64,000 nt of DNA from Achromobacter animicus (GCF_902859585.1 NZ_CADIJM010000009.1:124001-188000); one strand, 5' to 3'; positions 1-10,536 are shown, counted from the first letter of the stretch. A program made the numbers and translations. The notes: generated by a model not told the origin, from the letters alone.

Positions 1-61
1 CTGGCGAGGCCCCGCGATGTCGAAATCCGGGTATTTGCCGCTCGCAGAGGAATAAAAAAAC
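1..61. other. Left-edge stretch upstream of htpX
   Basis: No gene can be assigned in these 61 bases. They hold the ribosome binding site of htpX (AGAGGA about 10 nt before its ATG, followed by an A-rich spacer). They may also carry the end of an upstream transcription unit that lies outside the window. Confidence 0.5.
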
Positions 62-943
62 ATGAAACGCATTGTTCTGTTCGTCATCACCAACCTGGCC
101 GTCATGCTCGTGCTGTCGGCCACGCTGCGCATCCTGGGCGTGGACCGTGTCATCACGGCCAACGGGATCAACTTCAACGCGCTCCTGATCTTCTCGGTCG
201 TGGTTGGCTTCACCGGCGCCATCATCTCGCTCCTCATGAGCAAGCCGATGGCCAAGTGGAGCACCGGCGCGCAGGTGCTGGACCCCAACGCGCCCCGCAA
301 CCAGCGCGAAGCCTGGCTGGTCGACACGGTCCACCAACTGGCAGACCGCGCCGGCATCGGCCGCCCCGAAGTCGCCATCTACGAAGGCGCCCCCAACGCG
401 TTTGCCACCGGCGCGTTCAAGAACGACTCGCTGGTCGCCGTGTCGACGGGCCTCCTGGAAAGCATGTCCGAAGAGGAAGTCGCAGCCGTGCTGGCGCACG
501 AAGTCGCGCACATCGCCAACGGCGACATGGTCACCCTGACCCTGATCCAGGGCGTGGTGAACACTTTCGTCATCTTCCTGGCGCGCGTGGTCGGCTACTT
601 CATCGACCGCGTCGTGTTCAAGAACGAACGCGGCATCGGCCCGGGCTACTTCGTCACGGTGCTGGTCTGTGAAATCATCTTCGGCGTCCTGGCCTCGATC
701 ATCGTGGCCTGGTTCTCGCGCCAGCGCGAATACCGCGCCGACGCCGGCTCGGCCCACCTGATGGGCGCCCGCGAACCGATGATCCGCGCCCTTGCGCGCC
801 TGGGCGGCCTGGAACCGGGCGAACTGCCCAAGTCCTTCGAAGCGTCCGGCATCACCGGCAAGGGCGGCCTGGCAGCCATGTTCGCCTCGCACCCGCCGAT
901 CCCGGCCCGCATCGCCGCGCTGCAGAATGCTCGCGTGATCTGA
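62..943 (+). CDS. htpX: Membrane-bound zinc protease HtpX (M48)
   Basis: A 293-residue inner-membrane zinc metalloprotease that in the HtpX family degrades misfolded membrane proteins together with FtsH. Two N-terminal hydrophobic segments (about residues 4-22 and 39-59) precede the catalytic domain. The zinc site HEVAH lies at 146-150 and the third ligand is the Glu of EYRAD near 223. Two further hydrophobic stretches lie between them (about 162-181 and 196-217). Length is normal for the family. The ATG follows an AGAGGA Shine-Dalgarno. A bidirectional terminator follows the gene. A second M48 protease lies near 49-50 kb, so the window carries two different membrane M48 enzymes. Confidence 0.97.
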   Translation: MKRIVLFVITNLAVMLVLSATLRILGVDRVITANGINFNALLIFSVVVGFTGAIISLLMSKPMAKWSTGAQVLDPNAPRNQREAWLVDTVHQLADRAGIGRPEVAIYEGAPNAFATGAFKNDSLVAVSTGLLESMSEEEVAAVLAHEVAHIANGDMVTLTLIQGVVNTFVIFLARVVGYFIDRVVFKNERGIGPGYFVTVLVCEIIFGVLASIIVAWFSRQREYRADAGSAHLMGAREPMIRALARLGGLEPGELPKSFEASGITGKGGLAAMFASHPPIPARIAALQNARVI

Positions 944-964
944 CCGGCCCCGGCCCTTGGCCGC

Positions 965-992
965 AAAAAAGCCCGCTTCGGCGGGCTTTTTT
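965..992. terminator. Bidirectional terminator between htpX and sdaA
   Basis: A GCCCGC stem with a TTCG loop and GCGGGC is flanked by A6 and T6. It can end the convergent htpX (+) and sdaA (-) transcripts. Confidence 0.9.
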
Positions 993-1045
993 GCGTACGT
1001 ATCAAGCACAAGCGCGTGGATGGGAGGCCTCCACCCAGGCCGCGC

Positions 1046-2437
<1,392 letters not shown>

Positions 2438-2504
2438 GCCAAACTCCAAGACATCCACAAATGATCAGGCAATGATACGCGTAGCCCCGGGCGCACGCAG
2501 CAAA

Positions 2505-2558
2505 GCCCCGCCGGGCGTATCCTGTATCTTCGCGCCGGGTGTCAAAGCCCGGCGGGGC
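2505..2558. repeat. 12-bp perfect GC-rich inverted repeat
   Basis: GCCCCGCCGGGC at 2505-2516 is matched by its exact reverse complement at 2547-2558 across a 30-nt loop. It sits in the divergent spacer between sdaA and the Na/Pi transporter, so it may be a leader hairpin or an operator. There is no T-tract after either arm, so it is not a simple terminator. Confidence 0.7.
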
Positions 2559-2612
2559 ATGCGATCATTACAGAATTATTACTTGTCATAAAAAGAACGG
2601 AAAAACGCCTGG

Positions 2613-4274
2613 ATGTCTGGACTCATTACCCTGCTTGACTTCGCCGGCTACGTGGCGCTGCTGCTTTGGGGCGTGCACATGGTGCAAACGGGCGTCCAAC
2701 GCGCGTTTGGTGCGGCACTGGGCGCGGCGCTGGGGCGAGCCCTTGGCACGCGGCTGCGGGCATTCTTTGCCGGCCTGGGCATCACGGCCGCATTGCAGAG
2801 CAGCACCGCCACCGGCTTGATGATCACCGGCTTTGCCGCGGGCGGCGTCGTCGGCCTGGTGCCCGCGTTGGCGGCCATGCTGGGCGCCAACGTCGGCACC
2901 ACGCTGATCGTCCAGCTGCTGTCCTTCGACCTGACCGAGCTTGCGCCGATCCTGATCCTTGCCGGCGTCTGGATGTTCCGGCGCTACCCGCCGGGCCGCA
3001 CCCGCGACCTGGGCCGGGTCTTCATCGGCCTGGGCCTGTTGCTGCTGTCGCTGCACCAGCTCGTCGAACTCTTTGCCCCCTTCCAGACCGCGCCCATGCT
3101 GGGCATGGTCCTGGACGCGCTGGCGACCCAGCCCGTCGCTGCGGTGCTGCTGTCCGCGGCATTCACCTGGGCGGCGCACTCCAGCGTGGCCGTGGTGGTG
3201 CTGGTGATGTCGCTGGCCAGCCACAACATGGTGGCGCCGCACGTGGCTTTTGCGCTGGTGCTGGGCGCCAACCTGGGCACGGCAATCAACCCGATGATCG
3301 AAGGCGTGACCGGCGACGACCCCGCCGCCCGCCGCCTGCCGCTGGGCAATCTGCTGACACGGGTGCTGGGCGTGCTGGCCGGCCTGCTGCTGCTGCCGCT
3401 CCTGCAGCCCTGGATGAGCGACCTGGCGCGCGACCCCGCCCGCGCGGTCGCCAACTTCCACACCTTGTTCAATGTGGTCATTGCCCTGGCCTTCCTGCCG
3501 CTCCTGACGCCGTACGCCGCCCTCCTCACCCGCTGGCTGCCCAAACGCGCCGACCCGAACGACCCGTCGCGGCCCCAATACCTGGACGAATGGGCGCACG
3601 ACGTGCCGGCCGTGGCGCTGGGCAACGCCGCGCGCGAAGCCCTGCGGATGGCAGACATGCTGCAGACGCTGCTGCTCTACGCGCGGGCGGGCTTCAAGCG
3701 CGACAACCGCCACCGCATGGTGCAGGCGCGCCAGCTCGACGGCGCGCTGGACAAGCTGGAAAACGCCATCACGACGTATCTGGCGACGCTGGACCAGGAA
3801 AACATGACCCGCGACGACATCCAGCGGCTCGACGACATCCTGGCCTTCACCAGCAACATCGGACACGCTGGCGATATCGCCCATCACGGGCTGCTCAGCC
3901 ACGTTGCCAAGTTGCGTAAACAGGGATGGACGTTCTCGCCCGAGCAACGCGCCAGCCTGGACGACACGCTGGGCCAGCTCATCGCCAACCAGCGCACGGC
4001 CGCCGCCCTCTTCGTGAACGACGACCTGCGCCAGGCGCGTTCGCTGGCCGGCGAAAAGGCGCGTTTCCGCACGATCGAAACCCAGGCGGCCGACACGCAC
4101 CTGCAGAAGATCAAGTCGGGCCAGGTCGACGCGGCGGAAGTCGGCGCGTTGTATCTGGACATCCTGCGGGATATGAAGGGCATCAACTCGCATCTGGTGG
4201 GCGCGGCGGCGTACCCCTTGCTGGCACGCCACGGCGAGCTCTTGCCCAGCCGTTTGCGCGAAGCGGGGAATTAA
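2613..4274 (+). CDS. Na/Pi cotransporter family protein (YjbB-like)
   Basis: A 553-residue membrane protein of the Na+/phosphate cotransporter II family. The two inverted half-repeats are visible, each with the family signature: QSSTATG followed by GANVGTT, then HSSVAV followed by GANLGTA. The C-terminal 220 residues are soluble and helical and resemble the PhoU-like domain found in YjbB proteins. Family members move inorganic phosphate, in E. coli YjbB mainly outward. No pst or pho genes are nearby. The Shine-Dalgarno is weak. A convergent terminator follows. Confidence 0.9.
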   Translation: MSGLITLLDFAGYVALLLWGVHMVQTGVQRAFGAALGAALGRALGTRLRAFFAGLGITAALQSSTATGLMITGFAAGGVVGLVPALAAMLGANVGTTLIVQLLSFDLTELAPILILAGVWMFRRYPPGRTRDLGRVFIGLGLLLLSLHQLVELFAPFQTAPMLGMVLDALATQPVAAVLLSAAFTWAAHSSVAVVVLVMSLASHNMVAPHVAFALVLGANLGTAINPMIEGVTGDDPAARRLPLGNLLTRVLGVLAGLLLLPLLQPWMSDLARDPARAVANFHTLFNVVIALAFLPLLTPYAALLTRWLPKRADPNDPSRPQYLDEWAHDVPAVALGNAAREALRMADMLQTLLLYARAGFKRDNRHRMVQARQLDGALDKLENAITTYLATLDQENMTRDDIQRLDDILAFTSNIGHAGDIAHHGLLSHVAKLRKQGWTFSPEQRASLDDTLGQLIANQRTAAALFVNDDLRQARSLAGEKARFRTIETQAADTHLQKIKSGQVDAAEVGALYLDILRDMKGINSHLVGAAAYPLLARHGELLPSRLREAGN

Positions 4275-4286
4275 TAGCCTCCACGC

Positions 4287-4327
4287 CGCGCACGCTTCGC
4301 ACGCTTGCTGCCCCCCGAGGGGGCGGC
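4287..4327. repeat. GC-rich palindromic interspersed-repeat candidate
   Basis: The segment with CGCTTGCTGCCCCCCGAGGGGGCGG lies directly after the Na/Pi gene. It has a CCCCC/GGGGG core and resembles the element at 45.69-45.77 kb (CGCCCCCCTGGGGGG). This looks like a small repeated intergenic palindrome; membership of a family is inferred from two copies only. Confidence 0.45.
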
Positions 4328-4335
4328 CCCGCATG

Positions 4336-4363
4336 AAAAAGCCGACCCGCGGGTCGGCTTTCT
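4336..4363. terminator. Convergent terminator
   Basis: The palindrome GCCGACCCGCGGGTCGGC is flanked by A5 on the left and TTTCTT on the right. It lies between the convergent Na/Pi and dienelactone hydrolase genes. Confidence 0.88.
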
Positions 4364-4414
4364 TCTGCGAAGCTCACATCCGGTGGGCAACTTTCGTGGC
4401 TCGCCCGTCCCGCT

Positions 4415-5203
4415 TCACAAATACCGCTTGAACCACTCCAGCATCCGCGCCCAGCCATCCTTCGCGGCCTCCGGGTGATAACTGGCGCGGTAATCCGCCA
4501 GGAACGCATGATCGGCCTCGGGATACACCACGATGTCGGACTGCTTCGCCGCAGCGTTGCCGGCGGCCAGCTTCGTCTTCATGGCTTCCACATCAGACAG
4601 CGGAATGCTGGCGTCGCGCCCGCCGTACAGGCCCAGGACGGGACCGTGCAGCTCGTTCGTCACATCCAGCGCCACGCGCTTGATGAGCGGCCCGTGGCCC
4701 ACGCTGAGCTTGCCGTACCAGGCGACGCCCGCCTTCACGTCGGGATTGTGCGCGGCGTACATCCACGTCAGGCGCCCGCCCCAGCAGAAACCCGTCACCG
4801 CCACCCGGCGCGGGTCCCCGCCATTGGCGGCGGCCCAGGCGACGCTGGCGTCCAAGTCGCCAAACACCTGTTCGTCCGGGACCTTGCTGACGAGTTCGGA
4901 AATGAGCTTCGGGATGTCGGTGTAGGAGGATGCGTCGCCCTGGCGCTGATAAAGATCGCAAGCGACGGCCAGATAGCCGGCCTTGGCGACCCGGCGGCAG
5001 ATGTCCTTGATGTGTTCATGCACACCAAAGATTTCCTGGATCACCAGCACGATCGGCAGATCGCGCTTGCCCTCGGGCGCCGCGTAGTAGGCATCGATGG
5101 GGCCACCCGTGACGGGTAGCTGGAAATCCCCATGGACGAGGCCCTGCGTGTCCGTGTGGATCACGGTGGGGGCGACATTGCCTGCGGCGGTGGAAAAACT
5201 CAT
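4415..5203 (-). CDS. Dienelactone hydrolase family protein
   Basis: A 262-residue alpha/beta hydrolase. The nucleophile is Cys140 in GFCWGG, with a conserved Glu near 57 (QEIFG), Asp near 197 (GGRDAS) and His near 232 (EADHAF). This is the Cys-Asp-His triad typical of dienelactone hydrolases rather than serine esterases. There are no chlorocatechol genes nearby, so the natural substrate is unknown. The N-terminal 20 residues are polar and unlike a signal peptide, so it is probably cytosolic. GGAG lies just upstream of the ATG. Confidence 0.88.
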   Translation of the reverse strand: MSFSTAAGNVAPTVIHTDTQGLVHGDFQLPVTGGPIDAYYAAPEGKRDLPIVLVIQEIFGVHEHIKDICRRVAKAGYLAVACDLYQRQGDASSYTDIPKLISELVSKVPDEQVFGDLDASVAWAAANGGDPRRVAVTGFCWGGRLTWMYAAHNPDVKAGVAWYGKLSVGHGPLIKRVALDVTNELHGPVLGLYGGRDASIPLSDVEAMKTKLAAGNAAAKQSDIVVYPEADHAFLADYRASYHPEAAKDGWARMLEWFKRYL

Positions 5204-5260
5204 GGAGAACTCCTTGGTTGGGGTCGACGAAAGCCGGCCATCCCTACCGCCGTGCCAGCG

Positions 5261-6097
5261 CTAGTGCTGGTGGCCGTGCTCCGCATGCGGCGCGCCATGG
5301 TCATGGCCGCCATGGTCGTGCCCGTGGTGCATCAGGGTCGTCACGCTGTAGATCAGCGCCACACCCACACCGACCAGCAGCAATTGCGGGACGGCATCGG
5401 ACAGGGATACCCGCTCGTGCATCTGCGGCATCAGGTCGGCCACCGAGATATACAGGAAGCTGCTGGCGGCAACCACCAGAATGTACGGCGTCCAGTCCTG
5501 CGCCTGCTGCAGCACGAAGTAGCCTATTATGCCGCCGACCGCTGAACACAAGCTGGTAAAGAGAATCAGCGCGAAGGCCCGGCGGCGGCGCAGGCCGGCA
5601 TTGATCAGAACGACGAAGTCGCCCAGCTTGTGCGGTATCTCGTGGATGATGATCGACGCCGCGGTCAGCACCCCCAACAGCGGATCGGTGAGAAACGCCG
5701 CGGCGATCAGCACGCCATCGCACAGGTTGTGCAGCGAGCTGCCGATCAGGATGAGCATCCCGCCGCGCCCCGCCTCGTGCCGGTCGTGTCCCTTGTGGTG
5801 GTGATGGCCGTCGCCTTCGTGGTGATGGCTGTGGCGCAGCAGCGCAATCTTCTCCAGCACGAAGAACCCGATCAGCGACGCCAGCATCAGCCCGAAGAGC
5901 ACATGCGCGTTGCCAACGCCGGTCTCGAACGCTTCGGGCAGCAGGTGCAGCAGCGCGACCGACAGCAGCACGCCCACCGACAGACTCACCATGTGATGCA
6001 GGTATTTGGCAAAGACCTTGTACGCGAGCCAGCTCGCGATGAGGACAGCAATAAGGCCGCCGGTAATGGTGGCGAGCAAAACCCAGAGCAGCAACAT
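5261..6097 (-). CDS. ZIP family divalent metal transporter
   Basis: A 278-residue membrane protein of the ZIP (ZupT/Slc39) family that imports Zn2+ or similar divalent metals. It has about eight hydrophobic segments and a His-rich cytoplasmic loop (HSHHHEGDGHHHHKGHDRH, about residues 89-107). The metal-site helices read SLHNLCDG and IIIHEIPHKLGD, as in other ZIP proteins. The C-terminus is also His-rich (HHGHDHGGHDHG). No Shine-Dalgarno is visible before the ATG. A 6-6-6 inverted repeat containing TATAAT lies 30 nt upstream and may be the site of a metal-responsive repressor. Confidence 0.93.
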   Translation of the reverse strand: MLLLWVLLATITGGLIAVLIASWLAYKVFAKYLHHMVSLSVGVLLSVALLHLLPEAFETGVGNAHVLFGLMLASLIGFFVLEKIALLRHSHHHEGDGHHHHKGHDRHEAGRGGMLILIGSSLHNLCDGVLIAAAFLTDPLLGVLTAASIIIHEIPHKLGDFVVLINAGLRRRRAFALILFTSLCSAVGGIIGYFVLQQAQDWTPYILVVAASSFLYISVADLMPQMHERVSLSDAVPQLLLVGVGVALIYSVTTLMHHGHDHGGHDHGAPHAEHGHQH

Positions 6098-6127
6098 GGA
6101 GGGGGGAAAAGATCAGGCGGGGGAAGC

Positions 6128-6145
6128 GCAACATTATATTGTTGC
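6128..6145 (-). promoter_or_regulatory. Candidate metalloregulator operator over the -10 of the ZIP gene
   Basis: GCAACA-TTATAT-TGTTGC is a perfect 6-bp inverted repeat with a 6-bp centre. Read on the minus strand it contains a consensus -10, TATAAT (6133-6138). AT-rich palindromes overlapping the promoter are typical of Fur/Zur-family operators. Assignment to Zur is inference from the transporter type. Confidence 0.5.
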
Positions 6146-6163
6146 AATCCAAAAACCGGAAAT

Positions 6164-6183
6164 GGGCCGTCCGAAGACGGCCC
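6164..6183 (-). terminator. polA terminator
   Basis: An 8-bp stem GGGCCGTC/GACGGCCC closes a CGAA loop (UUCG on the minus strand) just after the polA stop. The minus-strand sequence beyond it is ATTTCCGGTTTTT, so the T-tract is offset. Confidence 0.65.
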
Positions 6184-6199
6184 GGGGCGCTCTGTCCCT

Positions 6200-8917
6200 T
6201 TAGTGCGCCTGTTCCCAGTTCTTGCCCATGCCCACTTCCGCAACCAGCGGCACACGCAGCGTCGCCACGTTGCACATCAGGCGCGGCAGCGCCTCCTTGA
6301 CCAGATCCAGCTCCTCGTCCGGCGCTTCCATCACCAGTTCGTCGTGCACCTGCATGATCATGCGCGTCTGCAGCTTCTCGGTGTCGAGCCAGTCCTGCAC
6401 CGCCACCATGGCCATCTTGATGAGGTCGGCCGCGGTGCCCTGCATGGGCGCATTGATGGCCGCCCGCTCGGCGCCCTGCCTGCGCGGCCCCGAGGCGCCG
6501 CGGATTTCCGGCAACTGCAGCCGCCGTCCAAAGACGGTTTCCACGTAGCCCTGCTCGCGCGCCAGGCGCCGCGTGTCGTCCATGTACATGGCCACGCCGG
6601 GATAGCGCGCAAAGTAGCGGTCGATGTAAGCCTGCGCGGCGTCGCGCGTGATGCCCAGGTTGGACGCCAGGCCGAACACGCCCATGCCGTAGATCAGGCC
6701 GAAGTTGATGGCCTTGGCGGCACGGCGCTGATCGGTGGTCACGGCGTCCAGCGGCACGCCGAATACTTCGGATGCGGTGGCGCGGTGGATGTCTTCGCCC
6801 GCCGCGAAGGCGCTTTGCAGATTCGCGTCGTCCGAAACGTGCGCCATGATGCGCAACTCGATCTGCGAATAGTCTGCGGACAACAGCAGGCCGCGCTCGG
6901 CGATGAACGCCTCGCGCACCCGACGCCCGGCCTCGGTGCGGACCGGAATGTTCTGCAGGTTGGGATCCGACGACGCCAGACGCCCGGTGATGACGGCGGC
7001 CTGCGAATAGTGCGTATGCACCCGCCCGGTCGCCGGGTTGATCATGCGCGGCAGCTTGTCCGTGTAGGTGGACTTCAGCTTGGACAGCCCGCGGTAGTCC
7101 AGCAGCACCTGCGGCAGTGGATAGTCCAGCGCCAGCTTGCTCAGCACTTCCTCGTCCGTGGAGGGCGCGCCGCTCGCGGTCTTGCGCACCACCGGCAGCT
7201 GCATGCGGCCGAACAGGATTTCGCCAAGCTGCTTGGGGGAGTTGAGGTTGAACGGCTGGCCGGCGAGTTCATAGGCCTTTTGCTCGAGCTGCAGCATCTC
7301 CTGGCCCAGCTTGTTGCTCTGGCGGCCCAGTTCGGCGGCATCGACCTTCACGCCGTTGCGTTCGATGGTGGTCAGCACGCCGGACACCTGCATTTCCAGG
7401 CGATAGATACGTTCCAGCCCTTCGTCGGCGGCGACCATCGGACGCAGCACCTGATGCAGTTGCAGCGTGAAATCGGCGTCTTCGGCCGCGTAATGCCCGG
7501 CCTTGTCCACCGCCACTTCGTCAAACCCGATCTGCTTGGCGCCCTTGCCGCAGAGGTCCTCGTAGGACACGCCGCTGCGTCCCAGATAACGCTGCGCCAG
7601 ATCGTTCAGGCCCACGCCGCGATGCGATTCCAGCACGTAGGCCTGCAGCATCGTGTCTTCGGCGGCGCCGGCCAGGCGGATGCCTTCGTTGGCGAACACG
7701 TGCGTGTCGTACTTGGCGTGGTGCAGCAGCTTGGCGCGCGCCGCGTCTTCCAGCCAGGGCTTCAAACGGGCCAGCACTTCATCCTTGGGCAACTGGACCG
7801 CACCGTCGGGACCCCGGTGCGCGACCGGGATGTAGCAGGCCACGCCGGGCGCCACCGACATCGACAAGCCCACCAGCCGGGCCTGCATCTCGTCCAGCGA
7901 CGTCGTCTCGGTGTCCAGCGCAACCAGCGATGCCTGCTGCATCAGTTCCATCCAGGCGTCGAACGCGGCCCAGTCGGAAATGATGCGGTAATCCAGCGTG
8001 GCGGGCGCGGCGGGCGCCTCGTGCGCGACGCGCGCATCGCCCGTGGGCACGCGCTCGACATCACCGGTCAGGTCGCGCAGCCACGTGCGGAAGCCGTAGC
8101 GTTCGTACAGTTCGGTCAGCGTGGCGTCGTCGCGCGGGCGCGGCGTCAGGTCGTCCACGCTGTCGATGTGGCCGGTCAGATCGCAATCGCACTTGACCGT
8201 GAGCAGTTGGCGCGTCAGCGGGAAATTGGGGATGGCTTCGCGCAGGTTGTTGCCGGCCACGCCCTTGATGCCATCGGCGCCTTCGATCAGCTTGTCAATC
8301 GAGCCGAATTCCGTAATCCATTTGGCGGCCGTCTTGGGCCCGACCTTGGTGACGCCCGGGACGTTGTCGACCGTGTCGCCCACCAGCATCAGGTAGTCGA
8401 CGATACGCTCGGGAGGCACGCCAAACTTGTTCACGACGCCGGCTTCGTCCAGGACCTCGCCGCTCATGGTGTTGACGAGCGTGACGTGGCTGTTGACCAG
8501 TTGCGCCAGGTCCTTGTCGCCCGTAGAGACGATGGTGTGAACGTCATGCTGCGCGGCACGATGTGCCAACGTGCCAATGACGTCATCCGCCTCGACGCCT
8601 TCGATCGCCAGCACAGGCCAGCCCAGAGCGCGCACCGCGCGGTGGATGGGATCGATTTGTGCTGCTAGGTCCTCAGGCATAGGGGGACGGTGCGACTTGT
8701 ATTCCGGATACAGATCGTCCCGAAACGTCTTGCCGCGAGCATCGAAGATACATGCGGCATACTCTGCCTTATGGTCAGATACAAGCTTGCGCAGCATATT
8801 GACCACGCCGTAAAGCGCACCTGTCGGTTCGCCTTGCGCGTTGCGCAAATCGGGCATAGCGTGGAAAGCGCGGTACAAGTAACTTGAACCGTCGACCAGT
8901 AATAGCGTTTTTTTCAT
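6200..8917 (-). CDS. polA: DNA polymerase I
   Basis: A 905-residue repair and Okazaki-fragment polymerase with all three domains. The 5' nuclease domain begins LLLVDGSSYLYRAFHA and contains the acidic site EADDVIGTL. The 3'-5' exonuclease retains its DxE (LDTETTSL), so proofreading should be active. The polymerase domain shows motif A DYSQIELR, motif B RRAAKAINFGLIYG and motif C QVHDELV. The ATG at 8917 gives the family N-terminus MKKTLLLVDG; the longer open frame upstream does not belong. No Shine-Dalgarno is visible. The start codon is 16 bp from that of the divergent LOG gene. Confidence 0.97.
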   Translation of the reverse strand: MKKTLLLVDGSSYLYRAFHAMPDLRNAQGEPTGALYGVVNMLRKLVSDHKAEYAACIFDARGKTFRDDLYPEYKSHRPPMPEDLAAQIDPIHRAVRALGWPVLAIEGVEADDVIGTLAHRAAQHDVHTIVSTGDKDLAQLVNSHVTLVNTMSGEVLDEAGVVNKFGVPPERIVDYLMLVGDTVDNVPGVTKVGPKTAAKWITEFGSIDKLIEGADGIKGVAGNNLREAIPNFPLTRQLLTVKCDCDLTGHIDSVDDLTPRPRDDATLTELYERYGFRTWLRDLTGDVERVPTGDARVAHEAPAAPATLDYRIISDWAAFDAWMELMQQASLVALDTETTSLDEMQARLVGLSMSVAPGVACYIPVAHRGPDGAVQLPKDEVLARLKPWLEDAARAKLLHHAKYDTHVFANEGIRLAGAAEDTMLQAYVLESHRGVGLNDLAQRYLGRSGVSYEDLCGKGAKQIGFDEVAVDKAGHYAAEDADFTLQLHQVLRPMVAADEGLERIYRLEMQVSGVLTTIERNGVKVDAAELGRQSNKLGQEMLQLEQKAYELAGQPFNLNSPKQLGEILFGRMQLPVVRKTASGAPSTDEEVLSKLALDYPLPQVLLDYRGLSKLKSTYTDKLPRMINPATGRVHTHYSQAAVITGRLASSDPNLQNIPVRTEAGRRVREAFIAERGLLLSADYSQIELRIMAHVSDDANLQSAFAAGEDIHRATASEVFGVPLDAVTTDQRRAAKAINFGLIYGMGVFGLASNLGITRDAAQAYIDRYFARYPGVAMYMDDTRRLAREQGYVETVFGRRLQLPEIRGASGPRRQGAERAAINAPMQGTAADLIKMAMVAVQDWLDTEKLQTRMIMQVHDELVMEAPDEELDLVKEALPRLMCNVATLRVPLVAEVGMGKNWEQAH

Positions 8918-8933
8918 GGTTACAAAGGCAGAT

Positions 8934-9596
8934 ATGGATACACCCGCCGGCAAACAAATTCCGCTGATTATGTCAGAGATAAGGACGGCGGCAGACAAGC
9001 TCGCTCACATCGGGCCCGCAGTCAGCGTTTTCGGTAGCGCACGAGTCAGCCGTAATTCCCCGTACTATGAAACCACCATCGCGATCTCCGCGGCGCTGGC
9101 AGAAGCTGGCTTCGCAGTCATCGCGGGCGGCGGCCCCGGCATCATGGAAGCCGCCAACAAAGGTGCATTTGAAGCAGGAGGCACGAGCATCGGGTTGAAC
9201 ATCAGCCTGCCGCACGAAGCCCACAACAACGAATTCCAGACCATCAGCCTGTCCTTCGAGTACTTCTTCCCTCGCAAGGCAGCGTTCTTCATGCACAGCT
9301 TCGCCTACGTGGCGATGCCCGGCGGCTTTGGCACGCTGGACGAGCTCTTCGAAGCGTTGACGCTCATCCAGACGGGCAAGGTGCCGCCGGCGCCGATCGT
9401 GCTGGTCGGCAGCGAGTACTGGTCGGGACTGGCCGAATGGCTGGGCGACCAGGTGCTCGGCAACGGCATGATCGGCGCCCACGACCTGGATCTTTTCATC
9501 ATCGAAGACGACCCCGTCAAGGTGGTGCGAAAGGTCGTGGAATTCCACGAACGGGTGATGTCCGCCGAACAGTACGCCCCTTCCCTGCCCGCCTGA
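8934..9596 (+). CDS. LOG family protein (TIGR00730-type)
   Basis: A 220-residue Rossmann-fold protein of the LOG (lysine decarboxylase-like) family. The signatures are SVFGSARV, GGGPGIMEAANKGAFE and PGGFGTLDELFE, the last being the PGGxGTxxE nucleotide/active-site motif. Characterised members are cytokinin-riboside monophosphate phosphoribohydrolases, releasing free base from nucleotide; the substrate here is not known. I chose the ATG at 8934 because AAAGG lies 6-7 nt upstream. An ATG at 8916 would overlap the polA start codon, and the one at 8970 has no Shine-Dalgarno. It is divergent from polA with no room for a conventional promoter. Confidence 0.9.
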   Translation: MDTPAGKQIPLIMSEIRTAADKLAHIGPAVSVFGSARVSRNSPYYETTIAISAALAEAGFAVIAGGGPGIMEAANKGAFEAGGTSIGLNISLPHEAHNNEFQTISLSFEYFFPRKAAFFMHSFAYVAMPGGFGTLDELFEALTLIQTGKVPPAPIVLVGSEYWSGLAEWLGDQVLGNGMIGAHDLDLFIIEDDPVKVVRKVVEFHERVMSAEQYAPSLPA

Positions 9597-9671
9597 CACG
9601 GCGGCTGTGCTACGGACAGGGCGTCGCCCGCGCTTGTCCGCACGCACCGCAACCTTCAGTCAAGGCGCTGC

Positions 9672-10535
9672 CTACGTCATCGCCTTGACGATCGCCTCGC
9701 GCGCCAGCCCCACGAACTCGCTTTCGCCGGGGCGGGCAGCGAGCAACCTGAATTCCACCGATGGCAACGCCGGCAAGCCGGGCGCCTGCAGCCGCGCCAT
9801 GCCCGCACCCAGCGCCGATTCGTTCAGGCACGCAACGCCCAATCCCGCGGCGACGGCCAACTGCAGTCCCGCGACGCCGGACGCCACGTGCGATACCGCA
9901 TACGGCACGCCGCGGCGCGACAACATCCGCTCTACGTATTGGCGCAGCGCGCAGGTTTCCGGCAGCGCCAGCAACGGCAAGGGTTCGGCCAGCGGCGGCG
10001 TCACGCCCTCGGCCGCCATCCACAGCAGCGGTTCACGCCGCAGCAGCGCGCCGTCCGCCCGGCCGCGCGTCGCGCCCTGCTCCTGGATGACCATGGATAT
10101 GCCGACGTCGATCTCGCCGCGCTCGTAAGCCGCTTCGATCGCGCCGCTTTTCATGATGGTGACGTGCAGCCGCACCTGCGGATACTGCTCGTTCAGGCGG
10201 CGCAGCAGACGGGCGACGTCCCCCGGCCGGAAGTAATCGGTGATGCACAGGCGCAGTTCGCCCCGAAGCGCCACGCCGCGCAGGTCGCGGTAGGCCTCGT
10301 CGCTCAGGGCCAGGATCGTGCGCGCATGCGCCAGGAGGCGCTGACCGGCCGGCGTGGCGCGCACGCCCGCTTTGCCGCGCACCAGCAACGGCTGGCCCGC
10401 CCTGTCCTCCAGCTTGCGCATCTGTTCACTGACGGACGATTGCGACAGGAACACCTTGGGCGCCGCGGCCGTCAGGCTGCCCGCGTCCAGCACCGCAACC
10501 AGCGTGCGAAGCTGGTCCAGGTCGAATCCGCTCAT
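9672..10535 (-). CDS. LysR family transcriptional regulator
   Basis: A 287-residue regulator. The N-terminal winged helix-turn-helix (about residues 5-62) reads LRTLVAVLDAGSLTAAAPKV then LSQSSVSEQMRKLE. A C-terminal periplasmic-binding-like effector domain follows (about 90-285). It is divergent from the tautomerase gene and probably controls it, as is common for LysR proteins. A near-perfect inverted repeat starts 2 bp upstream of its ATG, consistent with autoregulation. The effector is unknown. Confidence 0.92.
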   Translation of the reverse strand: MSGFDLDQLRTLVAVLDAGSLTAAAPKVFLSQSSVSEQMRKLEDRAGQPLLVRGKAGVRATPAGQRLLAHARTILALSDEAYRDLRGVALRGELRLCITDYFRPGDVARLLRRLNEQYPQVRLHVTIMKSGAIEAAYERGEIDVGISMVIQEQGATRGRADGALLRREPLLWMAAEGVTPPLAEPLPLLALPETCALRQYVERMLSRRGVPYAVSHVASGVAGLQLAVAAGLGVACLNESALGAGMARLQAPGLPALPSVEFRLLAARPGESEFVGLAREAIVKAMT

Positions 10536-10536
10536 G

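Noticed and set aside
5630-8668. 1012-residue plus-strand open frame opposite the ZIP gene and polA
   Set aside because: Long His/Arg/Gln-rich antisense frame caused by GC bias; polA on the other strand has all three domains.
8970-8972. ATG at 8970 as the LOG start
   Set aside because: No Shine-Dalgarno before it, whereas the ATG at 8934 has AAAGG at good spacing.
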